A stretch of DNA of 45,676 nt from a bacterium BMS3Abin03 (GCA_002898075.1 BDSV01000209.1:1-45676), one strand, 5' to 3'; positions 1-9,774 are shown, counted from the stretch's first letter. Made by a program: numbers and translations. The notes: a model not told the origin generated them from the letters alone.

Positions 1-179
1 AAACAGTTTTACTGGAAAATTATCAATCTCTTAAATTGGACCCTGGTGAAGATCACCCGGCTACAAAACGTACAATCAGATACATTATTAATCTTTACAA
101 TGCCTGGGGCAAACCCGATAAAGCCGCAGAATATGCAGCATTACTTCAGGGTTCGAATGCCGATGCCGATTCATTATAA
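1..179 (+). CDS. C-terminal fragment of a TPR-repeat protein (5' end outside window)
   Basis: An open frame enters from the left edge (first full codon at base 3) and stops with TAA at 177-179. It encodes about 58 residues. The text contains GEDHPATKRT, then INLYNAWGKPDKAAEYAALLQ-like sequence, which is the pattern of the last repeat of kinesin-light-chain-type tetratricopeptide arrays (G-x-HP-x-T, then an AWGKPDKAAEY helix). Such arrays often end large signalling proteins such as Ser/Thr kinases or STAND NTPases, but the N-terminal domain is not visible, so the role is unknown. The gap to the next gene is only 32 bases on the same strand, so the two are probably co-transcribed. Confidence 0.75.
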   Translation, partial: TVLLENYQSLKLDPGEDHPATKRTIRYIINLYNAWGKPDKAAEYAALLQGSNADADSL

Positions 180-211
180 ATCGAATAAGAATTGAAGAAT
201 GGAAATATTAA

Positions 212-1849
212 ATGAGAAAACCTGAACCGATTCCTTTTCGTCTGACGATTGGTGTTACCGGTCATCGACAACTAAATAATTCTAAAGTATTAAAAGAAAA
301 AGTTAAAATTATTATCGATGAAATACTGGCGTATTTTCCACCGTCTGAAAAAACGAATGTTCTTTTGAGAGTGATATCGCCTTTAGCCGAAGGAGCTGAT
401 CGCCTGGTTGTCGATGAAGTTTTAAAATATAATAATGCTGATTTAAAGGTCGTACTTCCGCTTTGCCCGGAAGAATATTTAAAGGATTTTTCTTCGGCGA
501 CATCCAGAGATGAATTCAATTCTTTACTACAGAAGGCGGATGATATATCTGCGATAAATAAAATACAATTAGAAGGAAATATTCCGGATGAACTATTACC
601 GGATGCAAAAAAGCAAGCTTACGAAGATGCAGGCAGATATATCGTAAATCACTGCGATGTTTTAATCGCCATCTGGGATGAACTGCCGTCACAGGGTAAA
701 GGCGGTACGGCAGGTATAGTGCAATATGCAAAAACAAAAGAATGTCCGCTCTATATTATAAATCCAAATTCACCGGGTGAGATTAATTTTATTGAAGGTA
801 ACGGAATCGATAAAAATTTGTTTCGACAGATTAACAACTTTAATAACTTTAATGCCGGTGAAGAGTTATGGACAAAGTGTACTAATGAAAATTTAAAACA
901 ATTTTTTATCAATAAGGAAACCGAAGATGAATACGACCTTCCTGAGCATAATAAAACAACAGTTAAAGAACTCCTTTTACCTTATTATACACATTCTGAA
1001 ATCTTTGCTGTAAAAAGTCAGAAGTTGTATCGCTATATTGGTTTAATTGTTTTCTGGTTGTCTTTCCTTTCAGTGGCTGTTGTGGGATATGGCGAAATAT
1101 TTTTCGAGCACATACCGCGATACATTTTTATGATCGAATTATTTTTCCTTGTAATAATCAGTCTTCTAATATTTCTTTCGCACAAGCAAGCTACTCACCG
1201 CAATTATGTTGATAACAGGTTTTTAGCCGAACATCTTAGAACGGATATTATATTAACGTTGTGCGGTGTTAAACTCTCTCCGCCACAATACGTCCGGCAT
1301 ATTAAAAGCACTTACATGCAGAACGGCTGGATGATTTTAGTACTGGAACACATTTTATCACAAATACCCGAATTAAAATCATTCACAGACAGTAATATTC
1401 AAATATTCAAAAACTATATTAGAAAAGTGTGGATTAAATCTCAAATAGATTACCATAGACAAAGAATAAAAGATGCCTGGAATAAAAACGAAAAACTGGA
1501 ATTCTGGGGAGAAACAATTTTTTATCTCGCTGTAATTATCGCAGTCATTCATGTTCTGTTTACAATCGAACTTCATGAAGTAGAACGGATACTCGTGTTT
1601 GCTGTTTTATTACTTCCGGCATTAGGTGCCACAACCGGAGCGATAAAAACCCATCGTGATTATAAAAAAATAATAACCGACAGTACAATAATATTAAACG
1701 AGTTAGAAAACCTTGATTATGAATTCGGTAAGCCGTTAAGCAAACATAATTTACATAAGCTTATACGAAAAGCAGAAAAAATTATGAGAAGTGAAAGCGA
1801 GGATTGGCTTACACTATTGGCTTCGAAGGAACTTGAAAAAGCAGTTTGA
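212..1849 (+). CDS. SLOG-type nucleotide-sensor domain protein with four TM helices (SLATT-like)
   Basis: 545 residues. The N-terminal ~200 residues look like a Rossmann-type SLOG domain: GVTGHR at 14-19, SPLAEGADRL at 56-65 and DVLIAIWDELPSQGKGGTAG at 149-168, the motifs by which this superfamily is thought to bind nucleotide-derived ligands. Two hydrophobic hairpins follow, at about 275-296/302-323 and 433-453/458-478. Each is followed by a charged helix (for example NRFLAEHLR after the first pair), as in the SMODS/SLOG-associated two-TM (SLATT) effectors. In that class, known from comparative genomics, a sensor domain is believed to trigger a membrane effector during conflict with phages or other elements. 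The domain reading is from motifs; the defence role is inferred. The preceding gene is a TPR protein 32 bases upstream. No nucleotide cyclase or CD-NTase is visible in the window. Confidence 0.65.
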   Translation: MRKPEPIPFRLTIGVTGHRQLNNSKVLKEKVKIIIDEILAYFPPSEKTNVLLRVISPLAEGADRLVVDEVLKYNNADLKVVLPLCPEEYLKDFSSATSRDEFNSLLQKADDISAINKIQLEGNIPDELLPDAKKQAYEDAGRYIVNHCDVLIAIWDELPSQGKGGTAGIVQYAKTKECPLYIINPNSPGEINFIEGNGIDKNLFRQINNFNNFNAGEELWTKCTNENLKQFFINKETEDEYDLPEHNKTTVKELLLPYYTHSEIFAVKSQKLYRYIGLIVFWLSFLSVAVVGYGEIFFEHIPRYIFMIELFFLVIISLLIFLSHKQATHRNYVDNRFLAEHLRTDIILTLCGVKLSPPQYVRHIKSTYMQNGWMILVLEHILSQIPELKSFTDSNIQIFKNYIRKVWIKSQIDYHRQRIKDAWNKNEKLEFWGETIFYLAVIIAVIHVLFTIELHEVERILVFAVLLLPALGATTGAIKTHRDYKKIITDSTIILNELENLDYEFGKPLSKHNLHKLIRKAEKIMRSESEDWLTLLASKELEKAV

Positions 1850-1864
1850 AATTAATTTGCATAA

Positions 1865-1987
1865 ATGAGCCAACTTAAAAAAGCTAGTATTTTTAAGTGT
1901 CATTCCCACGGAAGTGGGAATCCCTTAAATTTTTGTGTCCTTTTGATCCTTATTTTCACTACGATTACTCTTTTTAAGTGGACTCAT
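1865..1987. repeat. MITE-like element, copy 1
   Basis: 123 bp bounded by imperfect terminal inverted repeats: ATGAGCCAACTTAAAAAAGC on the left, and ATGAGTCCACTTAAAAAGAG read inward from the right. Inside is a GTCATTCCCAC/GTGGGAATC hairpin. The interior right half is clearly similar to the reverse complement of copy 3 at 39245-39380. It holds no coding capacity. Confidence 0.7.
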
Positions 1988-2849
1988 TAATCATAATTGC
2001 ATACAACAATTTATTATAGAGCTTGTGTAAAAATCATATTTAACTTAGCGAACTCATCCCCAAACCCCTTCCCTTGAGAAGGGAAGGGGCTTAATTTGAG
2101 TTAAACTCACTATATTTTAAAAGTCCATCTCTTTTCAAAAGATGGATTTAGAGCTTGCCCCGAATTTATTTCGGGGGTGAGTTACTAATATTCACAAAGT
2201 CTCTATAGCAATACACTGTTCATCATTTCGTCTTGTTCAAATTTCAAATCAGACTACAAATAGAATAAATTAAATCTTGTTCAAATCAATTTTACTTTGC
2301 TAATCTGATAGCAAGTATTACCGCAAAATATTTTGTAAGCTTTAATGTTTCCTCATCGCTAAAAACTTTTTCCAACCGGGTTTTCGGTTTTATTATCAAA
2401 ACATTTTTGCAGATCAGCAGTTTTACCATTTACAAAGTATAATCCTGTTAATTATATCATTTACATCTTAAAATAGCAAAGCTTGCGCCGTAACTCGTTT
2501 CATTACAATAACTTCTGAAACCCGACTAAATTATTGATAACAAATTGATGCTTGCGGTATATAATAAACTACATACCGCATAAGATTTGAATTTCCCCGA
2601 ATTCGGTCAAAATCACTTATCTCTCTTTCATTTTTACAATGTGTGCCAAATATTTAATCAAATTTTACCTGAATCATAATGACATCCTGTTTCCAAATGA
2701 GGACACGGCGACAAATTAAGTGTTAAAAAAGTTCATTTAACGCCCGGGAACGAAGGGTAATTTGGCACTCTCATTGACTTAACTAAGCGATTTTTCCGGG
2801 AATAGCTAATTACCGGTAAAATAATTTTTATTAACAAAAATGGATCTTT
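1988..2849. other. Gene-free stretch with strong hairpins
   Basis: No credible ORF. The first part holds three palindromes: 2065-2089 (CCCCTTCCCTT, 3-nt loop, perfect 11-bp stem), about 2122-2144 (TCCATCT/AGATGGA) and 2158-2176 (CCCCGAA/TTCGGGG). A related CCCTTCC/GGAAGGG palindrome lies at 35140-35163. Around 2375-2400 there is a GGTTTTCGGTTTTATTAT stretch resembling the repeat at 11629-11715. From about 2410 to 2849 nothing recognisable was seen apart from the probable promoter region of the RlpA-like gene. Confidence 0.6.
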
Positions 2850-3341
2850 ATGAAAAAGGTTTACATAGGAATTTTCTTCCTGTTATTAATCTTAATAGCA
2901 GGTTTAAATTTATCGCCGGCAGAGGACAATATAATTAGCGTTAAAAATTTACAGGAAGAAAAACCCGATAAAATAAATGATGAAATAATGCTTGAGAAAT
3001 CTACTGGTATTAAATTTATAGATATGGGTATTATGCGCGCCTCATGGTATGGTCCACGATTTCACGGAAGATACACAGCTAACGGTGAAATTTATAATCA
3101 GATGGGATTAACAGCAGCTCATAAAAGTTTACCGTTCGGAACTCTTTTACGGATCACTAATCCGAAAAATCACAAATCAATAATTGTAAGAATTAATGAC
3201 CGCGGTCCATATATACCCGGCAGACAAATTGATCTTTCAAAAAAAGCCGCTCTTGAATTGGATACATATTACAAAGGTGTAGTAAAGTTACAAGTTGAAA
3301 AAATAATTCTTAGCGGATTAGAATTACCATTAATAAATTAA
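2850..3341 (+). CDS. RlpA-like double-psi beta-barrel protein
   Basis: 163 residues with an N-terminal hydrophobic segment (residues 3-20) that looks like a signal peptide or anchor. There is no lipobox cysteine, so it is not a rare lipoprotein in the strict sense. Residues 62-152 match the RlpA-type double-psi barrel: ASWYGPRFHGRYTANGE, AAHKSLPFGT (His91), RINDRGPY (Asp117) and GRQIDLS (Asp129). The His and Asp correspond to the positions needed for lytic transglycosylase activity in characterised RlpA proteins, which cut glycan strands lacking stem peptides at the septum. It lacks the SPOR domain that many RlpA homologues carry. It stands alone; the next gene, ribD, starts 267 bases later on the same strand. 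Confidence 0.85.
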   Translation: MKKVYIGIFFLLLILIAGLNLSPAEDNIISVKNLQEEKPDKINDEIMLEKSTGIKFIDMGIMRASWYGPRFHGRYTANGEIYNQMGLTAAHKSLPFGTLLRITNPKNHKSIIVRINDRGPYIPGRQIDLSKKAALELDTYYKGVVKLQVEKIILSGLELPLIN

Positions 3342-3608
3342 CGTATTATTCTGACTTTCATTATTATCCAAAAAATATCGACCGGCTTTTCCCCTTCAAC
3401 AACCTGTACAGAACCATTTTATTCGGGATGATGAACTGATCTTTTATCCGACTCCATCCGTAAAATAGGCAGGTAAACCATAATTTTTTCTTTTGACTTT
3501 CGGCTTGCTTTTGTTGAGGTTTTGTAACAATATTAATATGGTTTTTTTTACTCTGACAAATCATATTAAAATCTCTGTTTATATTTATGAATATTTCCGA
3601 AGATTCTA

Positions 3609-4715
3609 ATGAGCAATAACCAGGCATCGATACGGCAAGAACACTATGACAAAAAATATATAAAACGTTGTATAAAGCTTGCAAAAAACGGAGGCGGTTT
3701 TGTAAGCCCTAATCCTCTTGTTGGTGCAGTCATCGTTAAAAATGAAAGAATTATCGGCGAAGGATGGCATGCCAAATACGGAGGAGCGCATGCAGAAGTA
3801 AATGCTCTTGAAAACGCAAGTGATGATGTTAAAGGAGCGACACTTTATTGTAATCTTGAACCCTGCTGCCATTTAGAAAAACAAACCCCGCCATGCGTTC
3901 CGTTCATAATAAGCAGTGGAATTAAAAGAGTAGTAGTAAGCTGCCTGGATTCGAACCCCGATGTAAATGGCTTAGGAATACAACTTTTAAATGAATCGGG
4001 GATTAAAACAGATGTGGGTATTCTTAGGGATGAATCTGAAGAATTAAATAAATTTTATTACAAATACATAACTCATAAAATCCCTTACGTCACAATTAAA
4101 ATAGCCCAGTCGTTAGATGGAAAGATTAGCTTTTCGAGGAATGAACAAACATGGTTAACAAGTAAAAAAGCCATAAGGTTTGTTCATGAACTGCGTGCCG
4201 GGTACGATGCGGTAGTAGTTGGTGCAAATACAATTAAAGTTGATAACCCGTTTCTAAATGTAAGGGAGGTAAAAGGAAGAAACCCGGTCAGGATAATAAT
4301 TGACGGTAAATTAAGCATACCCTTTAAAGCGAATGTGCTGAAAGCTGAAGATATTAATAAAACATGGATTTTTACCGATACGAATGCCGATAGAAGAAAG
4401 CTGCAAAAACTCAAAAGTATGGGCGTAAATATTTTTAAACTTAAACCGGGTAAAAGTGGTTCAATAGATTTTTCAGAAGTATTAAAAACATTAGGAGAAA
4501 AAAAAATCACATCGGTACTTGTCGAGGGCGGAGAACAAATATTTTCTCAATTTATTTCAAAGGATTTGTTCGATGAGATAATTATTCTTCAATCACCAAG
4601 AGTATTAGGCAAGGGTTTAAGCGGAATTACGGCTCGACCTCCCACTGGTTTAGAATACAGGATAATTGAGAAATTGGGTGATGACCTCAAATTAATTCTA
4701 AAAAGAAAGAAGTAA
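3609..4715 (+). CDS. ribD: Bifunctional riboflavin-pathway deaminase/reductase RibD
   Basis: 368 residues, the usual length. It performs the second and third steps of riboflavin synthesis from GTP: deamination of the pyrimidine ring, then NADPH-dependent reduction of the ribosyl side chain. Residues 12-150 are the zinc deaminase domain, with HAEVNAL (His61, Glu63), PCC (85-87) and Cys96 in a CHLEKQTPPC context. Residues about 157-365 are the reductase domain, starting PYVTIKIAQSLDGKI and ending with the LVEGGEQIFSQF region. First gene of the ribDE-BA-H operon. No FMN riboswitch signature was found in the 267-base leader, so regulation is not evident. Confidence 0.95.
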   Translation: MSNNQASIRQEHYDKKYIKRCIKLAKNGGGFVSPNPLVGAVIVKNERIIGEGWHAKYGGAHAEVNALENASDDVKGATLYCNLEPCCHLEKQTPPCVPFIISSGIKRVVVSCLDSNPDVNGLGIQLLNESGIKTDVGILRDESEELNKFYYKYITHKIPYVTIKIAQSLDGKISFSRNEQTWLTSKKAIRFVHELRAGYDAVVVGANTIKVDNPFLNVREVKGRNPVRIIIDGKLSIPFKANVLKAEDINKTWIFTDTNADRRKLQKLKSMGVNIFKLKPGKSGSIDFSEVLKTLGEKKITSVLVEGGEQIFSQFISKDLFDEIIILQSPRVLGKGLSGITARPPTGLEYRIIEKLGDDLKLILKRKK

Positions 4716-4762
4716 TTTCTTTCTGGGTACAGTTAAAGATAGAAAAATATTAACTTTACATT

Positions 4763-5407
4763 ATGTTTACTGGAATTGTTGAAGAAATAGGAAAGATTTC
4801 AATAATCAAGGCGGTTGCCGGAGGTAAAAGAATAAGAATTTCTGCATCCGGAATTTTATGTGATATTTCGGTTAATGATTCAATCTGCGTAAACGGTGTT
4901 TGCTTAACGGTAATAAATATTGAAGATAACGGCTTTTGGGTAGATGCCGTAGGCGCTACATTAGAAAAATCTACATTTAACAAAATTCAACTCTCTTCTT
5001 ATGTTAACCTTGAAAGAGCTTTAAAATTTAGCGACCGTTTAGGCGGACACATAGTACAGGGACACATAAACGGAACAGGGATTATTACCGGTATAAGGAA
5101 GTTAGGCGATAACTACCAAATAACAGTTAACGTACCGGGAGAACTCGAAAAATATCTTGTTGATGAAGGTTCGATAGCAATAGACGGAATAAGCTTAACG
5201 ATTGCCGGGCTGAACGGCTCTGATGTTGGAATCTCTGTTATTCCTCATACATGGAATAATACTACGATCCGGTTTAAGCATGTTGGCAGTATGGTTAATA
5301 TTGAAATTGATATATTAGCTAAGTACATCGACAAATTAATTTCAAATAAAAAATCAAATCAAAAAAAGAATTTATCGGAAGATTTATTAAAAGAATTGGG
5401 TTACTAA
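4763..5407 (+). CDS. ribE: Riboflavin synthase alpha chain
   Basis: 214 residues, typical length. It catalyses the dismutation of two 6,7-dimethyl-8-ribityllumazine molecules to riboflavin and the pyrimidine precursor. It begins with the family hallmark [12 protein letters not shown]. It contains two lumazine-binding barrels, seen as the repeated [14 protein letters not shown] (about residues 37-50) and [14 protein letters not shown] (about 134-147). The C-terminal ~30 residues are lysine-rich and not part of the fold. It lies 47 bases after ribD and one base before ribBA, consistent with one transcript. Confidence 0.95.
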   Translation: MFTGIVEEIGKISIIKAVAGGKRIRISASGILCDISVNDSICVNGVCLTVINIEDNGFWVDAVGATLEKSTFNKIQLSSYVNLERALKFSDRLGGHIVQGHINGTGIITGIRKLGDNYQITVNVPGELEKYLVDEGSIAIDGISLTIAGLNGSDVGISVIPHTWNNTTIRFKHVGSMVNIEIDILAKYIDKLISNKKSNQKKNLSEDLLKELGY

Positions 5408-5408
5408 T

Positions 5409-6647
5409 ATGAATAGCAGTAATATGGAAAATATAGATTTAAAGCTTAATTCTATTAAGGAAGCAGTAGAGGAAATCAAAAAGGGTAAAATGGTAATTGT
5501 TGTCGATGATCCCGACCGTGAGAATGAAGGTGATCTTGTAATGGCGGCAGAACTTGTTAAACCGGATGATGTAAATTTCATAACTAAGGAAGCGAGAGGT
5601 ATTCTCTGCCTGACATTAACACAGGAAAGAGCAGAAGAATTACAAATTGCTTTAATGGTACAGAACAATACTGCTCTTCACCAAACACCTTTTTCTGTCT
5701 CGATAGATTATAAGCATGGCACCACAACAGGAATTTCTGCCTATGACAGAGCAAAAACAATAAAGATGGTTGTAGATGAAAACGTAAAGCCGGATGACTT
5801 TGCCAAACCGGGTCATATCTTTCCGCTCATCTCAAAAAAAGGAGGTGTGTTAAAAAGAGCAGGACATACTGAAGCCGTTGTTGACCTTGTTAAATTAGCA
5901 GGACTTAAACCGGCGGGTATTTTATGTGAAATTTTAGATATTGACGGATCGATGGCACGGTTACCGCGCCTGATGAACTTTGCTAAAAAACATAATTTAA
6001 AAATTATAACAATAGCCGATTTAATTGAATATCGCCGTATCCGCGAAAAATTAGTGAGGTGCAAAGTTGTAGTCGATCTTCCATCAAAATATGGAAATTT
6101 CAAATTGCATCTGTATGAAAATATACTCGATTCACAGGATAACCCGATCGCATTAGTAAAAGGCAATATCAAGGATGATGAGCCGGTTCTCGTTCGTGTT
6201 CATTCGGAATGTTTAACAGGTGATGTCTTCGGCTCAAAAAGATGTGACTGCGGCGACCAGTTAAAAGCATCGATGGAAATGGTTGAAAAAGAAGGACGGG
6301 GTGTTGTTCTTTATATGAAACAGGAAGGAAGAGGAATTGGTTTGGTTAATAAACTTTTAGCTTATTCACTTCAGGAAAAAGGTAAAGATACAATAGAAGC
6401 AAATGAAGCTCTCGGATTTAAACCCGATTTAAGAGATTATGGAATAGGCGCGCAAGTTCTTAAAGATTTAGGAATACAGAAGATCCGGTTGCTAACTAAC
6501 AACCCCAAAAAGATAATTGGGCTTAAAGGATACGATCTTGAAATTGTTGAAAGAGTTCCGATTGAGATACCGCCGAACGAAATAAATGAAAAATACCTTA
6601 AAACCAAACGTGATAGATTAGGTCATTTTCTGAACTCAATCTATTAG
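5409..6647 (+). CDS. ribBA: Bifunctional DHBP synthase / GTP cyclohydrolase II
   Basis: 412 residues, standard for the fused enzyme. The N-terminal half makes 3,4-dihydroxy-2-butanone 4-phosphate from ribulose 5-phosphate: [10 protein letters not shown] at 33-42, [13 protein letters not shown] at 103-115, GHIFPL at 135-140 and AGHTEA at 151-156. The C-terminal half opens the GTP imidazole ring, the committed step of the pathway: [20 protein letters not shown] supplies zinc ligands Cys268, Cys279 and Cys281, followed by KQEGRGIGL (304-312) and [10 protein letters not shown] (342-351). Both halves keep their key motifs, so both activities are expected. The gene begins one base after the ribE stop. 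Confidence 0.95.
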   Translation: MNSSNMENIDLKLNSIKEAVEEIKKGKMVIVVDDPDRENEGDLVMAAELVKPDDVNFITKEARGILCLTLTQERAEELQIALMVQNNTALHQTPFSVSIDYKHGTTTGISAYDRAKTIKMVVDENVKPDDFAKPGHIFPLISKKGGVLKRAGHTEAVVDLVKLAGLKPAGILCEILDIDGSMARLPRLMNFAKKHNLKIITIADLIEYRRIREKLVRCKVVVDLPSKYGNFKLHLYENILDSQDNPIALVKGNIKDDEPVLVRVHSECLTGDVFGSKRCDCGDQLKASMEMVEKEGRGVVLYMKQEGRGIGLVNKLLAYSLQEKGKDTIEANEALGFKPDLRDYGIGAQVLKDLGIQKIRLLTNNPKKIIGLKGYDLEIVERVPIEIPPNEINEKYLKTKRDRLGHFLNSIY

Positions 6648-6675
6648 TTTTAAAATATTCATCACAGGAGATAAA

Positions 6676-7140
6676 ATGGCAAACATTATTGAAGGAAATT
6701 TATCTGCTAAAGGGAAAAAGTTTGGAATAGTTGTAAGCAGATTTAATGAATTAATATCTGCTCAATTACTCAACGGTGCTCAGGATTGTTTAATAAGGCA
6801 CGATTGCAAAGATGAAGATATTACTATTGTCCGTACTCCGGGTTCATTCGAAATTCCTTTAACAGCAAAAAAAATGGTACAGTCGGCAAAATTCGATGCC
6901 GTTATCTGTTTGGGTGCTGTAATAAGGGGCGGTACGCCTCATTTTGAATACATAGCATCGGAGGTTTCAAAAGGAGTTGCAAATGTAGGATTGGAAACCG
7001 GTGTGCCTGTAATATTCGGAATAATAACATCTGATTCTATCGAGCAGGCAATTGAAAGAGCCGGAACGAAAGCCGGTAACAAAGGATGGGACGCGGCACT
7101 CTCGGCAATTGAAATGGTAGACTTGTTTAATAAAATCTGA
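6676..7140 (+). CDS. ribH: 6,7-dimethyl-8-ribityllumazine synthase
   Basis: 154 residues. It condenses the ribitylamino-uracil with dihydroxybutanone phosphate to give the direct precursor of riboflavin, and usually forms 60-mer capsids or pentamers. Visible motifs: VVSRFNELI (19-27), TPGSFEIP (54-61) and [13 protein letters not shown] (80-92), with catalytic His89. A Shine-Dalgarno AGGAGAT lies 6 bases before the ATG. It follows ribBA by 28 bases and is the last gene of the riboflavin operon. Confidence 0.96.
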   Translation: MANIIEGNLSAKGKKFGIVVSRFNELISAQLLNGAQDCLIRHDCKDEDITIVRTPGSFEIPLTAKKMVQSAKFDAVICLGAVIRGGTPHFEYIASEVSKGVANVGLETGVPVIFGIITSDSIEQAIERAGTKAGNKGWDAALSAIEMVDLFNKI

Positions 7141-7225
7141 TTACATATTGTTTAAATGAGGAACCCGGGTTTAACTTCAGGATATATTTTTTATACTTCC
7201 GGAGTCTGTTAAAATCAAAACATCT

Positions 7226-7339
7226 ATGAGTTGTCTTTAAAAAGGTAATTCAATGAAATCGAGTATTCACGGACCTCAAATTTTAGCACAGATTCCCACA
7301 ATGACAAAGTGAATAATATACTTTTTAGAGTGGACTCAT
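7226..7339. repeat. MITE-like element, copy 2
   Basis: 114 bp between ribH and the PP2C gene. Terminal inverted repeats: left ATGAGTTGTCTTTAAAAAGG, right (read inward) ATGAGTCCACTCTAAAAAG. The centre contains a degenerate GATTCCCACAATGACA, the reverse of the core motif in the other copies. No obvious target duplication. Confidence 0.65.
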
Positions 7340-7436
7340 CTATGATTATTTATAACTATTAAGTTATAGTATTGGCACTTGAATCTTTTGTCTTTTTACG
7401 TTAATCTTTTTTCCAGCAGTTTCGTTGCTACAGGAA

Positions 7437-9569
7437 CTATTCGTCAATTACTTTCAGCACTACAAAAGTAATATCATCCTGTGGCTCTCCTCCGCCGGTC
7501 CATTCCAAAGCTATATTTTTCAAGCTTTTAATAATATTATCCGGTGAGTTTTCAGCCATTTTACCGAACTCTTCCGTTACCCTGCTGTAGCCGAACATTT
7601 CCATATTACTGTTGAATAACTCCGGCAAGCCGTCGCTTAACAATAATAACGTATCACCTTCATTTAACTCTGTTTCTTTCAGTTGGTATGGAAAATCATT
7701 AACGGCACCTAAGGGCATTCCCTTTAAAATAATTTCTTCTACTTTTTTATTTTCACTTCTATACAGTAAAGCATGCGGCATTCCGGCAGCAGACATTGTT
7801 AGTTTATTCCCATTAATCTTTAGCAATGAAAGACACATCGACATCGATGGTAATTGCATTCCTTTAATCACGCGGGTTATCTCGTGAAAGGTTTTAATTA
7901 TATCCGGGTTCGATGCATAAGAATTGAACAGACTTTTAGTTGCGGTAACCATTGTACCTGCTTTTAAACCATGTCCCGTTGCATCGCCTATAACAATCGT
8001 AAGTGTCCCGTCCAATCCGAGATGGAAATCGTAATAATCGCCTCCGACTTCCGTAGCTGTTTTCATATAAACCGCAATATCCAGAAACGGTAGCTGCGGT
8101 AGTTCTTTCGGAAGCATTGATAATTGAAGCTGTCTAGCTTCTTCAAGTTCTTTTGTTTTACGCTCGTTTTCAGCTTCGGCAATTTGTGCTCTTAATTGGG
8201 CTTCCTTCTTGGCGGCTTTTTCTTTTTCAGTTTCAAGTTCTAATTCGGCAGCTCTTTTTTGATGTTCTAATTCCTTTTCCAATAGATCTTTTACGGTTAC
8301 TAATTGCAGTTCTAAGTTTTTGTTTGTTGAAGCAATATCGCGTGCAAGATAAACCGACATCGATAAAGGTAAGCTGATTAACCCGATAAAGAACAATATC
8401 ACACCAATTAATGAATTTATATTTCCCATTCCTAATAAACCGATTACAAACAGAGTTGTAACAAACACAAAAAATACAATCACCCCAATTCCAATGATTC
8501 TTGCATTCTCTTTTTTCCGTTTGATTGCAATTAAAATTGCACGCAAACCTTCAACTGTAGTAAGTAACATAAAACCGTAAACTAAGTAATTAATTATTCT
8601 CTCAGGTAAATAAATCAGCAAACCGAAAATAGTTATTGCTGCAGCTACTATTATGAAAAACCAAAATTGTTTCGGAAATTTTTTATAAAATATTGAGTAT
8701 ATAAACGCAAGGTAAGCCGAGAAAGCCCAAATTATTGCAACGAATGAAATTTGGCGTAAAAGGGCAAACAGTTCAAGGTTTGATTGATTAAATCGTCCAA
8801 ACATTCCGGCAAGAAAAGAAGCAGCAATAAGAAACGTGAAAAATGAATAGTACAGATTTTCTTTTTTCATTGAGTAGAATAAAAAGAGAATAAAATATAA
8901 GATAGATAATGATAAAAATATTCCCGAAATGCCTATATTAATACTCATTGTAGTTCCTTCATTCAAAACGGAACTAAGGATTGCATTGTTTATCTTAGAT
9001 ATCCTTACCAGAAACCCCGCATACCCAAACCAATTTTTAAACCAATCTCTATTATTTATCACATTAAAATTAGAATACCGAACAGCCAAAACATATTGAG
9101 TATCTGTCCCGAATGTCATTGTTACCGGGATATATCTTCGCTGGTAAATTTCTTCGTCATCCAAAGATGTACCGACTATACCGAACTTGTGAACCAACTT
9201 TCCGTTTAGATAAATTTCCGATGCACCGTAATGTTTTACAGAAAGTGCAACCGGCTTATTCATTAATGCAGTATCTATAACAATTACTCTTCTGAACCAG
9301 CCAATTCCCTGCCACCTGTTATATGATTGATCGTCTGTATTGATTTCGGTTCTCATTGTATCCCAACCGGAATCATTAAAGCCGGGAGATGCCCATTCCG
9401 GGTTATCGCCCTGCTGATATTTCCATGGGAAGAACAAAGATGTTGAATGTACTTCTAAAGTATCTGCATAAAGATGCACTGGGTCTATTTGCACGGCAAA
9501 TGATTTGAATGTGCCGAAAATAAGAACAGATAAGAATAAAAATATTTTGGAATATTCCCGTAAAATCAT
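7437..9569 (-). CDS. Membrane-bound PP2C-type (SpoIIE/RsbU-like) phosphatase with extracytoplasmic sensor
   Basis: 710 residues. After a signal or anchor segment (5-25), residues about 30-190 form a predicted periplasmic jelly-roll-like domain (GWFRRVIVIDT, YLNGKLVHKFG), resembling sugar-binding domains of glycosidases. Residues 205-410 hold about seven TM helices, the 7TMR-DISM arrangement. A strongly charged coiled coil follows (412-485), ending in EARQLQLSMLP, the usual lead-in to the phosphatase. The PP2C/SpoIIE domain (about 490-708) retains GGDYYDF (509-515), GDATGHGLKAG (528-538) and a terminal PQDDITFVV, so the metal-binding acidic residues are present. Known relatives dephosphorylate STAS-domain anti-anti-sigma factors. 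No partner-switch genes are nearby, so the target is unknown. Monocistronic. Confidence 0.88.
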   Translation of the reverse strand: MILREYSKIFLFLSVLIFGTFKSFAVQIDPVHLYADTLEVHSTSLFFPWKYQQGDNPEWASPGFNDSGWDTMRTEINTDDQSYNRWQGIGWFRRVIVIDTALMNKPVALSVKHYGASEIYLNGKLVHKFGIVGTSLDDEEIYQRRYIPVTMTFGTDTQYVLAVRYSNFNVINNRDWFKNWFGYAGFLVRISKINNAILSSVLNEGTTMSINIGISGIFLSLSILYFILFLFYSMKKENLYYSFFTFLIAASFLAGMFGRFNQSNLELFALLRQISFVAIIWAFSAYLAFIYSIFYKKFPKQFWFFIIVAAAITIFGLLIYLPERIINYLVYGFMLLTTVEGLRAILIAIKRKKENARIIGIGVIVFFVFVTTLFVIGLLGMGNINSLIGVILFFIGLISLPLSMSVYLARDIASTNKNLELQLVTVKDLLEKELEHQKRAAELELETEKEKAAKKEAQLRAQIAEAENERKTKELEEARQLQLSMLPKELPQLPFLDIAVYMKTATEVGGDYYDFHLGLDGTLTIVIGDATGHGLKAGTMVTATKSLFNSYASNPDIIKTFHEITRVIKGMQLPSMSMCLSLLKINGNKLTMSAAGMPHALLYRSENKKVEEIILKGMPLGAVNDFPYQLKETELNEGDTLLLLSDGLPELFNSNMEMFGYSRVTEEFGKMAENSPDNIIKSLKNIALEWTGGGEPQDDITFVVLKVIDE

Positions 9570-9640
9570 ATAAATAAATTTAACGATTTTATTTTAATCA
9601 ATTCGAATTTTAATATTAGGGCTTCAATCCCATTTCTATT

Positions 9641-9774
9641 ATTACCCGTGCCCGTCACTAAAAACTACGTGGCGCAGGACAGTGTCCTGCGAACCTGCCT
9701 GCAAAAACATATTGAACAACGAACATCCATCAACGATTTTTGATGTTAATCTTTTTAGCAGGATGGCGCGGGTA
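9641..9774. repeat. Nested palindromic element
   Basis: The ends form an inverted repeat (ATTACCCGTGCCCG at the left; GGCGCGGGTATT at the right). Inside are a near-perfect dyad at 9673-9691 (CGCAGGACA, one base, TGTCCTGCG), an inverted CCTGC...AAAAA / TTTTTAGCAGG pair, and a small hairpin at 9728-9745 (CATCAA/TTGATG). It is non-coding, and the rest of 9570-10023 also lacks a credible gene. Confidence 0.55.

Noticed and set aside
2041-2180. CRISPR-like hairpin series
   Set aside because: The palindromes differ from one another and there are no equal-length spacers; no cas genes are present in the window.
3342-3608. Possible FMN riboswitch before ribD
   Set aside because: None of the conserved RFN-element sequence blocks were found on the plus strand, and the region is AT-rich without the six-helix pattern.
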